Positions 44,811 to 57,010 of a stretch of DNA of 64,000 bases are shown here, piece after piece (position 1 is the stretch's first letter; each line of letters starts with the position of its first letter). The translations under genes and the position numbers were made by a program. The notes below the pieces were generated by a model that worked only from the letters and a program-made list of their open reading frames with translations, was not told where the DNA came from and did not search any database. The DNA comes from Epiperipatus broadwayi (lineage: Eukaryota > Onychophora > Udeonychophora > Euonychophora > Peripatidae): assembly GCA_028023455.1 (NCBI GenBank), contig JAQFVV010012402.1:16990935-17054934 (forward strand), in the 5' to 3' direction.

Positions 44811-46194
44811 ATACACTTAGGTCTCATATTTATAGTGGTAGTTCATAAAGAAAATTAAATTACAGGGCATATTCCTATTGGATTTTTTAAGGATGATCAT
44901 AGTTTATGGTAAGAGAGATATTTAATGGTATTGATTTAATGCCAATTTTGTGAGTATGTAGAGAACAGAATTTCTATATGTGATTTGGAGATTATATTTG
45001 TACATATGATATGATTGTTTACATTAAAATATTGATTAAAATTTAATATATATACTGAATATATGTTTTAGAAAAATAGCAACCTTATTTTACCTACTCA
45101 TAGGAAGTGCTCTTTATCATCAGTTAGAGAAATTGTTCAAAAGCTGTCAAAATGTCTATATAAAACAAAATCATATTAATATATTGAAAAGCATGTGCAT
45201 GTATAGTGGTAATATAGTCCCTATCTTGATTATGATCTGATTTTGAATTGAGATAAAACAAAAGTTTAGTTACAAGTAGCCATACGATAAATAACCCAGA
45301 TGCATTATTGATCAGTAAATGGTTAGCTGCTATTATTAGCTAAGTAATAAAGCAAATATATAAAATTACTCAAATTCCTCCTCCTACACATTTGATACGG
45401 GATGAAGATTTTTACTTCCTCTATGGAGGTGGGATTGGAAAGATTTCTTCCTTACAGCTGAATATTTAAAGAATGTATTACTTTTCATGTAAGTAAATGA
45501 ACAATTCCAAAAATTTAATATATCAAGTATATAAATGGAACTTTCATATATTTATATTTATATTAATAATTAATAATATTTACTAAGGCAATAAACCTTT
45601 AAGCATGTGCGCCTGAAAATGCGAAGGTAGGGACCTCTACAGGTCTTAACCACAAGCTTATGCTTTGGAAGAAAAGAGTAATTGTAAGAAAGAAAGAAAT
45701 TAATAAAATAGTACACCAATAGTCAGAAATTACAAAATCTATTTTTGAAAATATAATAAGCTAACATGTTTTCAAGATCAGTTCTTTTCTTTCTACTTCA
45801 GAACTATTTTTTGTAATCAATGGGCACTAGATAATAGTGTTACTATATTTACATATCCCAGATTGGTGTCTGACCCTTTTTGTCATTATCAGTAAAAGCT
45901 TAAAATTTAATGATAAACTGAGTGCTCTTATTATCACCTTTAATTTCTTTATACTGTTAAGCTAATAGCATAAAATTATATAAATATAACCAGAGAAAAC
46001 AGAAAGTAAGAAACCATGCATGTCTCAATGAACATATATTTGTTTGGGAAATACGAAATATTGAATAGAGAGGAAAACACATGATAATGACAAACAATCC
46101 ATAAATCAATTTAGTATGATAATACATAATGACAGAAAACAATTAATACTGTTTTTAGGAAAAGGTAGAAAATAAGATCCCTCTTAGATAAATA
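44811..46194. other. Intronic AT-rich DNA with one MITE-terminus word
   Basis: GTAGGGACCTCTACAGGTCT at 45627 and the following TTAACCACAAGCTTATGCT … GGAAGAAAAGAG (to about 45676) match the right end of the 29.2-29.55-kb element and its flank. This is a fragment of that family. Otherwise nothing recognised. Confidence 0.55.
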
Positions 46195-46500
46195 TAAAAA
46201 AATTCTACTTATTGTTGCCTTTGGCAAAACAATTAAGTTACTTAGAGTATTACCTTAAAATTTAGTATTTCATAAATCTAAAGGTCTAGATTTAATTATC
46301 ATGCTAATACTGTCATTGGTCAAATTAGCAGCAGGTGAAGAAGAGAGAAGAAGAATATTATTCAAAATGTTGTGTTAAATACTAACCTGTGTGCTATTAC
46401 TAATAGTTGAAACTATTTGGAATGCTTAAAATAAAGTTTCACTTTTTCTGAAGATATTCTATTTTTAATATTAGATGTTGTAAATAGTCCAGCATATAAT
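46195..46500 (+). mobile_element. Repeat family C copy (+ strand)
   Basis: Same order as the copies at 5.6 and 14.85 kb: a TTACCTTAAAATTTAGTATT head, AATACTGTCATTGGTCA, GGTGAAGAAGAGAG … CAAAATGTTGTGT, AACCTGTGTGCTATTACTAA, then TTTGGAAT … AAATAAAGTTT and an AAATAGTCCA end. Its 3' segment is interrupted by a short insertion-like stretch. It appears single, not paired. Confidence 0.7.
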
Positions 46501-49500
46501 TGCTAAAATAATTATATAGTTTTGATGTTAATTAGCAGTTATATTTTAGTGATTTTAGCTTTATGCCATCTGTAAACTTTCTTGCTATTTGACTAGAAAG
46601 GCTAATATCACAAAACATTACATTATTTATTTAGTTTATTCCTAACATAAGCTTTCAAGAGCAATTACTTTCACTTCATTATCTACTTGGCTTAGATTAA
46701 AAAAACATTAGTTTTTTTAAATTTCAGATTATTAATTGATAGTAATAAAACATTATTGGTGATTACTAGATGCATAAATGGATTATTTCCAGCTTTGAAT
46801 TCTAAGGTCGCTAAAGTGAAAACTTATAAGGATGTGGGCGTAATAGCACTACTAGCTGATGTCAATTAAATGTATAATAGATAACTCAGAAGTAGAGTGA
46901 AAAAAGATCTGCTTTTGGCAGCATTTGTTAAAATTAAACTAAAATGATTGTCTTATTTTGCTAGTATTAACATCTATGTATGGTGGATATCTCATAATAA
47001 TATCTGCAGGGATGTTGTTATCTTTACCAATTGGAAACACATGACAATTTCACCTGAATAGTGTGTTATAAAATGGTGTTATGAAATAAATGAAGATGCT
47101 TAGAATAATTTATGATAAATAAAACAATTATAATGCATCTTATTAAAGCTATAATGGTTGAATATTTTTAAGCTTAGTAGCTTTAATGATTGTGCTTAAG
47201 TTTTTTGGTTATGAAATATTTTATTGTTGAAGATTGAGATAGTTTGAGAAAAAATATAGCTTAACTGATTTAATCACAAATCCAAGATTATCTTAGTAAC
47301 TTGTGATTTTCACTTCTTTTAATAAAAAGACTGGTAAAGATCATGTGATCAATTTCTGGTCTTGCCATTATTCTACTTATCCAGTATAGATTTTAGCTGC
47401 TTTAGATTGCTTGTTGAAGTTTATGTTTTTTTAATATGTTGTCATTTGCAGCTAGATCTGTTGATGAGTTTGGTAGTAGCTTTTTTTTCTGACTTAATGA
47501 ATAAATTAATAGCTTCTCTTAGTGTATTAATTTGCATTCTTTACATTAGAATAATAATTTTAGTATTCTTTTTTCTTTCCCTCTTCCCTAAAAAAAAAAA
47601 AAAAAGCTTTTTTATGTAGTATCCCAAAATGTGAACTAATGAATTTTATACTCCAAAACTTTTTGATGACTAGGAATGGTGAAAAGTTGGCACTCACATA
47701 TCTGAGCAGTCCTATTCAGTAGCATCATTTATAATCTGTATGATTATTGTTTAAGGATGTTTTAGACCATCCTCTTTAGATGAGAGGAGATTCTCCAGTA
47801 ATTAGCAGAAAAGTCTTATTAGATGAACATATTTTTTTTAAATGATAAATTTTTTTTCCATCTAATCATTTCATTTAAATAATTCTTTTTTTTTTCCTTC
47901 GACATTTTGTTCTTCATATTTCTATTAAAAGTTTCATCACTTAGTTAATATATATAAGGAGGAAAATGCATTTATGTATATATGTATTTTTCTTCCCTAA
48001 GACAGAGATAAGGTATCAATGTGACAGAGTTTTACAATCAGGCTTTACCATTTGATTAACATTGGTAATAATTTTCAATAGTTTCCCACTTTTTTAATTT
48101 ATTTTACTCTAGGATCTCAATTTTAGAGCTAAATCTTAAATTTTAATGATCCCTTACATCATTAAGATGCAATATATTTTTAAAAATTATAATATTAATG
48201 CCTTAGTAATATGTGTGTGTTTCTAACTATTAATAAATTATAGACTAATAGGAAAATAAGTAAATGATATTGATGAATTTTGTCATACTAAATGTTTGAT
48301 AATAAGCATCACTGAAATGAATGTTATAATAGCATTTATTTTTCCATGTCACCTATATAATTAAATCTAAATAACTTTGATTTAACGTAGTTTACAAATA
48401 TGAAAACATGATTTTAATGATCTTCTAATTTAAACAAAGTTGCATATTCTCCATTAGCCAAGGATTAATTACAATTTTTTTTAATTTATCCCTTGATCTT
48501 ACTTTTAATATATTTGAAACTAATTAATGTACTAACTAACATTTTTCTATATTGAATATTTAATTTAGCATACACTTTACTTGAAAAAATTAGACTTTAT
48601 CTTTAAGATTAATTAAAATTGGCCATGAGTGCATACTAAATCAGTACCGATTAATCTCTAGTTTGGGGTATCAGTTAAAAAAGCACTTGTGAAAATTATC
48701 TAATGGGAAAGTGTTTATAATTGAAATTTTTTTTGGAAAGTTTGAAAATGAATTCTCTTTATAGTACAAAAGTGTTTTTAGTAGAAGGGTTTTCAAATAT
48801 TTATTTATCCCTTAGTCCCAATTCTGTATCACTTTGCCACATTTCAGATCCTAACAGATTTAGTTAACAATCTCTGTACTAGAGAATAAGACAAGTTTAT
48901 ATATTTATGAAAACATGATAAGTTCAATAACAAACTAATTAACAAAAAAGATAAATAAGCACAACCAGAATATAAACAACAGTATAAATATTATAATAAG
49001 TGAACATTAATCTCTGAGATAGTTACAAATTCCATATGTATACATTCAGTTAATTATATTGATAGTTATGTTTATCATAATATAACTCCATAAGTTATGA
49101 TAATATAATTAACTCTCTATATATTTTATTGCAATCCTGGTCAATAAGACTTGCTATGATTTTTCCTTACCTGCTAGATTAAACTTTAGGGACAATTTCC
49201 TAGCCTCAATGTTTCTTCCACTGTTTCTCATCATATTTTGTAAAAAGTTCTCTCTTACTAGCCAATGGGATAATTTTATAAATACTTCAATCCAATTACA
49301 TTTAAATCAGATTAAAGCAAACTTAGCAAAACAGTTTCATTAATTTTAGAAATAATTTTATTTATATATTTGAGAAACACTTGAATTTATTTACTTTAGT
49401 TAAATTTCTTTCTGTTTTACAAAATTTCATATATCACAATCTTTCAATTACTTCTGAACTTAGATCAATGTACTTTTTATACAAAATCCTTGAATTTCTT

Positions 49501-49730
49501 GGGTGTTACCCATTTCTTTTTGTCTTAGCATTTTACTTCATAATCCATGTCTATAATTATAGACCAAATTTATCGTGTTGATGTTCTATTTTCTGATTCT
49601 CAGCTATCTAAGTTTGTATAGACACCTCAATTTTCTCTTTTTTTTCTTACCATTTTTCTTTCTGATGGCTGTTATGATTTTTTTCTTTATTTTGTATTAA
49701 TATTTTAATTTGCAAAGCGCCGATAATTGA
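46501..49730. other. Intronic AT-rich DNA, nothing recognised
   Basis: No exon or repeat class supported. An A-run lies at 47590-47606. Confidence 0.45.
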
Positions 49731-49917
49731 AATAAATCGAGATACTGCCAAATCTCTAGCGCTCATTACAATACTTAACTGACAGCCCTTTTCTCATAAA
49801 ATCTTTGTTGTGTGTTTAGATTTGGATGTCATTTGGACAGTTATCCATGACATCTGATTGGCTGTCAGTTAAGTATTGTAACAAGCACTAGTGATTTGGC
49901 AGTATCTCGATTTATTT
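49731..49917. repeat. Fold-back element with ~58-bp arms
   Basis: Arms 49731-49788 (AATAAATCGAGATACTGCCA …) and 49861-49917 are close complements (… ACTGACAGCC / GGCTGTCAGT …). The 72-bp centre is non-coding. MITE-like; no target duplication assigned. Confidence 0.85.
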
Positions 49918-50933
49918 TGTATTATAACTTTTTAGCATTTTACTTTTTCATAGTTCATCAATATAGATAGTTGCAATGTTTACAATATTCTCCATTTCAT
50001 TCTACTGGTTTGAATAATATTTTTATGAACATTCTTTCCATCGACTTTTTATTGAAATATATCATAAACCCAAACTCTTTTACCTATACTGTTTTATTCT
50101 TAAGGTTGAAAACTGTCAGATTTCTTTTCATGGTAATTAATACTGATGGTATAATTCTTAATCTCCTTTTCATCTACAACTGCTGAGTTTTTTCCCCATA
50201 ATCTTCAATGGTTGGTGAATTGTTGTAGCAATACTATATTTAGTGTTTTCTATATTTTATCATTGTCAGACTTTTTCTATTGCTCTTTTATGATTTAAAT
50301 GTTTTTGGTTAACCTGCTTAACTCAGGATAATGAGGTATACAAATATATTTATTGCCTAAATATTTTTTATTATTTGCACCATGAATACCATGTAATTGT
50401 CTGACATCACTTATACAAATACATGTTGTAAAAATATTTTGTTCAATTTCCTTAAATTTCATTAGTACTTGTGTTTTCAATGAGGTGAAACTCAACCTAT
50501 ATGAAGAATGCTTTTATTAGCATTAAAAAAATCATTCATTAATGGACCCTAAAAACTGTTTAACATGGGTTGATGCTTTAGCAACAATATATATATATAT
50601 ATTGTAGTACTTTTGCCTTGAACTGATAGGCTGTTATTTTTTTTTTAAGTGGGGCTTAATATAAATAGTGGATATTTCTTATGAAATAATTCCTGTGTAG
50701 TTTTTCTACTTTCTCTTATTATTACCCTCCTTATTTCTCATTAGTATTAAGTATTTATTGATGATAAACTATTTTAATTGATAATTACTGTTACTGAGCA
50801 ATAAGATTTGTGAATGGATCAGCCTTTTCTAACCAAAATTGTCAGTAACTTCTGGCATTTCATTTTTTTATAATAATGTTATTAAGTATTTTTGATTCCT
50901 TTGATATAGTTGATTTTGACTTCTGCATTTTGT

Positions 50934-50945
50934 AGTTCTTGTCTA
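50934..50945. repeat. Left target duplication of the second hammerhead insertion
   Basis: AGTTCTTGTCTA, matching AGTTTTTGTCTA at 51819-51830 with one transition. Confidence 0.8.
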
Positions 50946-51102
50946 ACCATTAAGCATCACATGATCACCATCTCTTATACTAGCACATAATTGTTTATAA
51001 ACAAGGCAAAACTCTCCATACAATAGTGCCACCCTGTGCCAACCAGAGCAATCAATGGATGCCAGAAGGCTTGTGCATAAACTCCCTATCTAATGCCTAC
51101 TC

Positions 51103-51160
51103 ATCCAATATCCCCAGACTAGTTTCTGGCTTGTGGTTTCATCAGTGAGGAGCTTTGGAT
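51103..51160 (-). ncRNA. Hammerhead ribozyme copy 5, helix II damaged (- strand)
   Basis: On the - strand the core CTGATGA, GAAA, ACTAGT and C is intact and helix I (ATCCAA/TTGGAT outer, TCCTCA/TGGGGA inner) is retained. The helix II 5' strand is AACC in place of TGGCC, so it no longer pairs well with GCCA. Reduced or no activity expected. Confidence 0.7.
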
Positions 51161-51202
51161 CTGAGAGCACTGCACCTAGATCTTAGGATCTAATGCTCTC
51201 AG

Positions 51203-51261
51203 ATCCAAAGCTCCTCACTGACAAAGGACACAAGCCAGAAACTAGTCTGGGGATATTGAAT
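51203..51261 (+). ncRNA. Hammerhead ribozyme copy 6, core mutation (+ strand)
   Basis: Same layout as copy 3 but the core is CTGACAA: the essential G of CUGANGA (G8, the general acid) is A. Helix II is also weakened (GGA against GCC). Expected to be inactive. The same core change occurs in the solo copy at 63003. Confidence 0.75.
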
Positions 51262-51655
51262 GAGTAGGCATTAGATAGGGATTTTATGCACAAGCCTTCT
51301 GGCATCCATTGATTACTCTAGTTGGCACAGGGCGGCACTACTGTATGGAGAGTTTTGCCTTGTTTATAAACAATTATGTGCTAGTATAAGAGATGGTGAT
51401 CATGTGATGCTTAATGGTTTAATACCAATCCTGCCTAATAGGATAGTGGTGGCTATGATTCAAGAGCCAAAGGCACCAAAATGTATGGGTGCTGAACTGA
51501 GTTCAGACCCATATGACTATATAAGCTATTAAGCTTAGATTGAAAATATTTTTGTGTTTACAATTTCATTCTCATAGTTTTATAGTTAAGTAAAAATAAA
51601 AGGTGGTTGCTGGAGGGTTGCATTAGATCCTAAGGTCTAGGTGCAGTGCTCTCAG

Positions 51656-51714
51656 ATTCAAAGCTCCTCACTGACGAAGGCCACAAGCCAGAAACTAGTC
51701 TGGGGATATTGGAT
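51656..51714 (+). ncRNA. Hammerhead ribozyme copy 7 (+ strand)
   Basis: Core CTGACGA (allowed N = C), GAAA, ACTAGT and cleavage C (51700/51701) are intact. Helix II is AGGC/GCCA with an A-A mismatch at its base, leaving 3 bp. Helix I keeps TCCTCA/TGGGGA and ATTCAA/TTGGAT with one G-T wobble. Could retain some activity. Confidence 0.8.
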
Positions 51715-51818
51715 GAGTAGGCATTAGATAGGGATTTTATGCACAAGCCTTCTGGCATCCATTGATTACTCTGGTTGGCACAGGGTAGCACTACTGTATG
51801 GAGAGTTTTGCCTTGTTT

Positions 51819-51830
51819 AGTTTTTGTCTA
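51819..51830. repeat. Right target duplication of the second hammerhead insertion
   Basis: AGTTTTTGTCTA; see 50934-50945. Confidence 0.8.
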
Positions 51831-51834
51831 CTAG

Positions 51835-52310
51835 GATTGTTTGAGTAATTCATTTGCACTTTTGATATTTTCCTCAGAATTATAATATCAAATATTGATC
51901 GCAGAAGGTCAAGATATTTCTCTACTTCATCACATGCAAAGTCAGGTGTTCCAGTGATAGTATCTCCAACAATGGATTGCCTTTTGTTACTATTTGATAA
52001 GTCTGATCAAATAAATAAATATTGATGAAATTTCTTGAGTCCAAAGTAATAGTTGGCACTACTCTATTAATTTGTCCACAGTCTATTTCAGTTTTTGATA
52101 AAGCTCTTGATACCACGGCTATAGAATGTTCACCAGTATAAACAGGGTGAGTGATAATTATTTCTATACCCCATTCTGAAATATCAGCAGGTAGACCAAC
52201 TTCTTCCAGTATTATTAAAGTGAATCAGTAACTTGCCCAATAGTATTTTTATTTCTTCAAACATTTCTTTCTGAATCATTGACCATGCAGTTTCAGCAGT
52301 TCATATAGGG
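51835..52310 (-). pseudogene. Ty3/gypsy RNase H fragment (- strand)
   Basis: On the - strand, frames in order give an EEIKILLGKLLIHF-like segment, then SEWGIEIIITHPV, SIAVVSRALSKTEIDCGQIN, DSRNFINIYLFDQTYQIVTK and GNPLLEIL. These match the order AFExIKxxL – DAS/GVGAVLxH – IAFASRxLxxxExxYxQxExE – FxxYLxGxxFxxxTDHxPLxxIL of Ty3/gypsy RT-RNase H. The catalytic DAS and TDH residues are not preserved and stops and frameshifts occur. No LTRs, integrase or protease were seen next to it. The hammerhead insertion at 50946-51818 directly abuts its 3' side, so it may have landed in this relic. Confidence 0.85.
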
Positions 52311-53214
52311 GGTTCACAACTTGGTCTTTAGTTTTTAAAGCATTTTAATTAGTTTTGAAAATGTTTACTTTCCATTTGAGAAACAATTTTACTTTTGTAA
52401 AATTTCATTCAGTTTTAAAAATTCCATACATCTTTATGTTCAATGAATGAGAATTTTAAAAATTATTTTCTGGGTTAGATAATAATGAGAATTGTTTGAA
52501 AGATCTCTCTTAATGCATATGGAATATAGTAGGATAAAATGTGCATATATTTTCAATAGAGAGTTTTTTTATAATTTCCATTATACTAGATATGAATTTC
52601 TCAAGAGACTATATAATTTCCAAATATTTTGTGCTTTCAAACCCCATCAAACATAAACCATCTCTGTTTATTTATATAATCTTTATAAAGTGAAATGATA
52701 TTACTGTCTATCAAAATTTACTTTTGTTATTAAGCTTGTAATATAGCATTAACATTTTGTGTGCTAACAAAGCAGGTCAGATTTTAGACTTTTGTGTCTT
52801 AATTTATGTATTTTGTAATAGTTGAATTTTTTACATATTAAGTGGAATAAATTTTTGGAGAGAGTTTTAGCTTAGACTATATATCAGTAGTTTTACTTTG
52901 TTTATATAAAAGTTGGAAAAAAACAGAGAATTAGTTAACATATATATACAGTGTATACAAATAGCTACAGTTAATAATGATGAAGATTTTCTAGAGTATA
53001 ACTACTATAGTTGGTTTCAGTAATTTTAATAAAACAAAGGATAATTCAGTACTCGTATAACTAGATTTCCAAAAATGATTGGTAAGTATTTATATATGTG
53101 AAGGTTTTGCATTACATATCCATGAAATTATTGGTCAGACAATATGGATCATGCTCTAGGACACTTTTGACATTAGGAGGAGTCACCAAATTATTGCTGA
53201 GACAAGCAAATGAT
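52311..53214. other. Intronic AT-rich DNA, nothing recognised
   Basis: No exon or repeat class supported. Confidence 0.45.
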
Positions 53215-53560
53215 AAACAATTTTAGATAACTTACCCAAAAATACTTATAAAACTGTTCCAGATATTTTGTCCATTGGAAAAAAAATTCAAAGTTAACAA
53301 AAACCCATCATTTACAGATTATGTTACTATAATGAGAAAATATTAAAATTAAGTTTTTTTTTAGATATGTCATTGAAAGTATCTATAAAAGTGTTCCAAA
53401 ATATATTGTTCATTGCAAAAAACAAAACAAAAGCAAATTTCATCAAAAGTTACAAAAAAACAAAACATTTAGATATCATATTGCTATAACTAAGCAAAAT
53501 TAAACCAATTTTAAATAAGTTATCCAACACATAAAAATGTATAAGAATGAATAAAAATGT
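53215..53560. repeat. Degenerate ~143-bp tandem repeat
   Basis: Three diverged starts: 53218 (TTTTAGATAACTTACCC … AAAACTGTTCCAGATATTTT), 53362 (TTAGATATGTCATTG … AAAGTGTTCCAAAATATATT) and 53504 (TTTTAAATAAGTTATCC …). The third is partial. Old tandem array of unknown class. Confidence 0.55.
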
Positions 53561-54980
53561 GGTAGAACATGATTAAAAATTAAAAGGAATTTCAATTTTT
53601 TTTATTAAAAAAAGGAGTTTCAGATATTTTGTATTCATATTTACAGACTGTATTCTAAGTAGCCTTATCAGTTTTAGGAATTTCTACACTTTCAATATTT
53701 TTTGAAATATTTTATCAATAGTATGTTTTTTGTCCATATTTTTTATAAGTTATTTGTCACATTTTTTTTTAGAATTTTATTCCAAAAATTTTTGAAACTT
53801 CTCTTCAATAATGCATTAATTTTTTTCTTTATTCTGCATTTGAAACTATATTTGATTTAATTACCACTATTATAAGTTCTAAAACAATTAAATTTATCCA
53901 TTGTTACATGAAACTAAAGTCTCAGAAATCAGTTCTTCATGAATTCCTTTTGGATGCTATCCAATGTTTGCTTCTCATTAAATAACTTTGTCTATTAATA
54001 TTATTCTTTTCTGTGACTTTATATTATATTGCCATAATTATTTTTTTTTTTAAATATAATTTTTTTGTTAATATTTATCTTGATTGCTAATTCTATTATC
54101 TTTTATTTTCCAAGTGTGTAGCATCATTATCATTTTGAATTCTGGGTATATAATATAATGATATGAAAGTATCTTTGTCTATATTGTTTTTAGGGTGATG
54201 GATACATTCCATCTAACAGTTGGATAGCTTTTTTACAAATAGTGTTATTAGTTGAGCATATGCGCAAACAGATACAGAACTATGTTTAGGTAGCAGTGAT
54301 GCCAGCAATAATGATGATGGTGATAATTACAAGTACAAATATCAAAAATGCAAATAATATTTATTTAAATAATCAGAAAGAAAATAAAAAGAATGATTAT
54401 TAGCTACATAATTAGATTCTCACAAGTGAATGGCAAATATTTATGTGCTTGTGTTGCATTATATACCTATGGCATTCCTCGTTAGAGAATACTTTATATT
54501 ATATTATTAGCTATTCACTGAGGTTATTAAAAAATTATTCATCATTACTTTGGTGAAACTAAATAAACAATATGTTCAACAAACTTTTAAATATTATTCC
54601 TCTTCATATACATAAGACCAGAGATAACCTGAGTAGAATAATATTTATAATACAATAATATATTTATATATCTCAATAAGACAAAACATCAAAAGAAATC
54701 ATAATATGTAATAATCTAAACTAAGATATAAGCAATTATATAATTTTTGATTAAATATTTTTGACATAACTATTACCAATATATAATATATATTTTTTAC
54801 CACAATACCTGCATGAATTCTCTTATTCACATATGCACATATATATGAAGATTTAAAAAATAAGAATTCATACTTTATTTGAAAATAAATTACAGTTCCT
54901 CTGTGCACACACACACACATATATATATGTATCAACACATAAATATTCTATATACAAATATCTATAACAGAGAAGTGTTA
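53561..54980. other. Intronic AT-rich DNA, nothing recognised
   Basis: Only a CA/TA microsatellite at about 54904-54928 is notable. Confidence 0.45.
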
Positions 54981-54999
54981 AAATATTAACATAAATAGT

Positions 55000-55092
55000 C
55001 AAGCTTTGGTGACCTAGTGGTTAGCATAGCTGCCTTCCAAGCAGCTGTCCCGGGTTCACTTCCCGGTCAATGCATTTGACATATGGAAAAAA
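55000..55092 (+). mobile_element. tRNA-Gly SINE, family B, with perfect 19-bp duplication
   Basis: Head close to tRNA-Gly(TCC): GACCTAGTGGTTAGCATAGC, CTGCCTTCCAAGCAG, GGGTTCACTTCCCGG, then TCAATGCATTTGACATATGG and an A-run. It is bounded by the 19-bp duplication AAATATTAACATAAATAGT at 54981-54999 and 55093-55111, perfect, so the insertion is recent. This proves retroposition and rules out a native tRNA gene. Confidence 0.95.
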
Positions 55093-55304
55093 AAATATTA
55101 ACATAAATAGTAAAAGTTAAATATTTTTGTAATTATATATTAAAATGGGAGAGTTAAATGAACTTATAGCTATAAAAACTATTAAAAAAGCTTTAACAAA
55201 GCAACTTGAAACAAATAGTTTTTAAATAAAATCCATGGAAATATGATTTATTTCCAACATTGTAGATTTTTTTTAATGCTTAATTTTAATTTGAGTTACT
55301 ATAT

Positions 55305-56525
55305 ATTGATATGAAGTTATTTCAATGTTTTGAACATTGGCTAAGAAGAGGTTTTATTTAGTATATATATGTGTACACAATGTCTGAGTGTGCTTTCAAG
55401 ATTTATAGCACTCATGAGCTGCAAGATGCATTGTAAAATTTATATGGATGCTAATTTATGTAAATTAATAATTTACATATTCCATTTTTTAGATAATTGA
55501 ACACTAATTTCTTTTTTATTGATTGTGTGGGAATTGTTAGAAATGAACCATACATCTTTTACTTTCTTTCATCATGTTCAGTACAGATGATATTAACATT
55601 TACTGGGCTAAAATGTGGCTTTTAATCCAGAAAATATTAATATCATCTGTACTGAACACGATGACAGAAAGCAAAAGGTAAGAGACATGGTTTATTTCTA
55701 ACAATTCCCAAGCAATCAATAAAAAAGGAAATAGTGTTTCAACTATTAAAAAATGTGATATGTAAATTATTAATTTACATAAATTAGCATTCCATATAAA
55801 TTTTTACAATGCATTCTGCAAATCATGAGTGCTATGAATTTGGATTCACTGGCTGAATACATGCTTAGCAATTGACTCCATATATATATAATTAAAAACC
55901 AGTCTACACTTAGACAATCCCTACATCAATATCAATCAACAATTTCAAATTGTTATCTAGACAATCCTTTTTTAACAATAAAGGTGAAATCCCATCTTCA
56001 TTAATATTTATATAGAAACTAAAGATTGCAACTTGACCACAGAGATTGAAATTATTGATACAAAGAAGTATAAATAAATCTCCTTAAACAAGTAAATATA
56101 ACCTATTCTGAATGCAGACTAATAAATAGTCAATTATAACATTCCAAACTGCAATTATAATTTTCAAATTACACACAAAGTATTATTTAAATAATAAGTG
56201 CAATAATGCTCAAGGCTAAATGGGTTTGTAAGTAATCATTAAAACCCAGTCAATACATCGACAATCCCAAAAAACAATTTCAATCAACAATTTCAAACTG
56301 TTGTCAAGGCAATCTTTTTTTTATCAATAATTTCAGTTTTTGTAGTCAAGTTGCAATCTTTAGTGTCTATAAATATATTGGACTATTAATTAATAAAGGT
56401 GGGATTCCACCTTTATTGTTAAAAGGAGGTTACTTTCACAACAGTTTGAAATTGTTGATTGATGTATGTATATACTGAATAAAACTTCTTCTTAGCTAAC
56501 ATTCAAAACATTGAAATAAATTTAT
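55305..56525. repeat. ~1.2-kb composite nested fold-back
   Basis: Outer arms: 55312-55368 (TTATTTCAATGTTTTGAACA …) pair with about 56466-56522 (… CATTCAAAACATTGAAATAA). Inner arms: about 55395-55605 pair with about 55636-55845, over 200 bp each with scattered mismatches (ATCATCTGTACTGAACA and complement at the tips). A further set at 55935-56040 pairs with 56337-56462 and is partly repeated directly at 56260-56310. The centre is about 30 bp. No coding capacity. It seems to be two or more fold-back elements nested in one another. Confidence 0.75.
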
Positions 56526-56845
56526 AATTGGCATAAGGATAGAAAACTTCGATATAAATTTAATAATTTTCCACTGTAAATAATTGACAATCCAAAGTTT
56601 TGCTTAATGAAACTTTGAGAGGCTCTTTAGATGCAGGGTTAATCCTTGGTAAAAGCAAGATAATGGAGTTTTTCTCTTATCTATACATGGGATACTGATT
56701 TATATTTTTCAGTTTTTCTAGTCTTGCATTGCTTTATTACAATGATCATTCAAAGGGTACAATATGGCTTTAACTTAGCTATCCAGCGGTATTAACTTTC
56801 AAATGTGACTTTAACTTTTATCAACTAAAATGATAACTGAAATAA
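56526..56845. other. Intronic AT-rich DNA, nothing recognised
   Basis: No exon or repeat class supported. Confidence 0.45.
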
Positions 56846-57010
56846 TTTGATTTGCTCTGTCTTTTATATGTTCTCCAGAAAAACATTTAAATCTGCAAAC
56901 AAATGACTTTCCCATATATTTTCTATATTTTTTTCCACCATATGGGAAAATATCTTGTTTGCAGATTTAAATGTTTTTCTAGAGAACATATAAAAGGCAA
57001 AGTAAATTAA
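56846..57010. repeat. Fold-back with ~70-bp arms
   Basis: Arms 56850-56920 and about 56938-57010 are close complements (ACATTTAAATCTGCAAACAA / TTGTTTGCAGATTTAAATGT). The outward flank TATAAAAGGCAAAGTAAATT recurs near 59.06 kb (TATAAAAGGCAAATCAAATT), so the family is dispersed. Confidence 0.8.

Larger units (their letters stand above)
50946..51818. mobile_element. Second palindromic hammerhead-element insertion
   Basis: 873-bp insertion between 12-bp duplications with one mismatch. Left part (50946 to about 51195) is a - strand piece with one ribozyme. Right part (about 51196-51818) is a + strand piece with two ribozymes 453 bp apart. The units meet at a short shared word (ATGCTCTCAG-like), unlike the T tract at 40.63 kb, so the junction arose separately. 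Several substitutions from the 41-kb copies show an older or different lineage. Confidence 0.85.

Noticed and set aside
50295-50660. Possible gypsy RT fragment (a short FLGSIN-like string on the - strand)
   Set aside because: Only a few residues match, and its order relative to the RNase H fragment is wrong for one element. Not enough to support a call.
55000-55075. Possible functional tRNA-Gly gene
   Set aside because: The acceptor stem has mismatches, a SINE tail and A-run follow, and a perfect 19-bp target duplication flanks it. It is a retroposed SINE.
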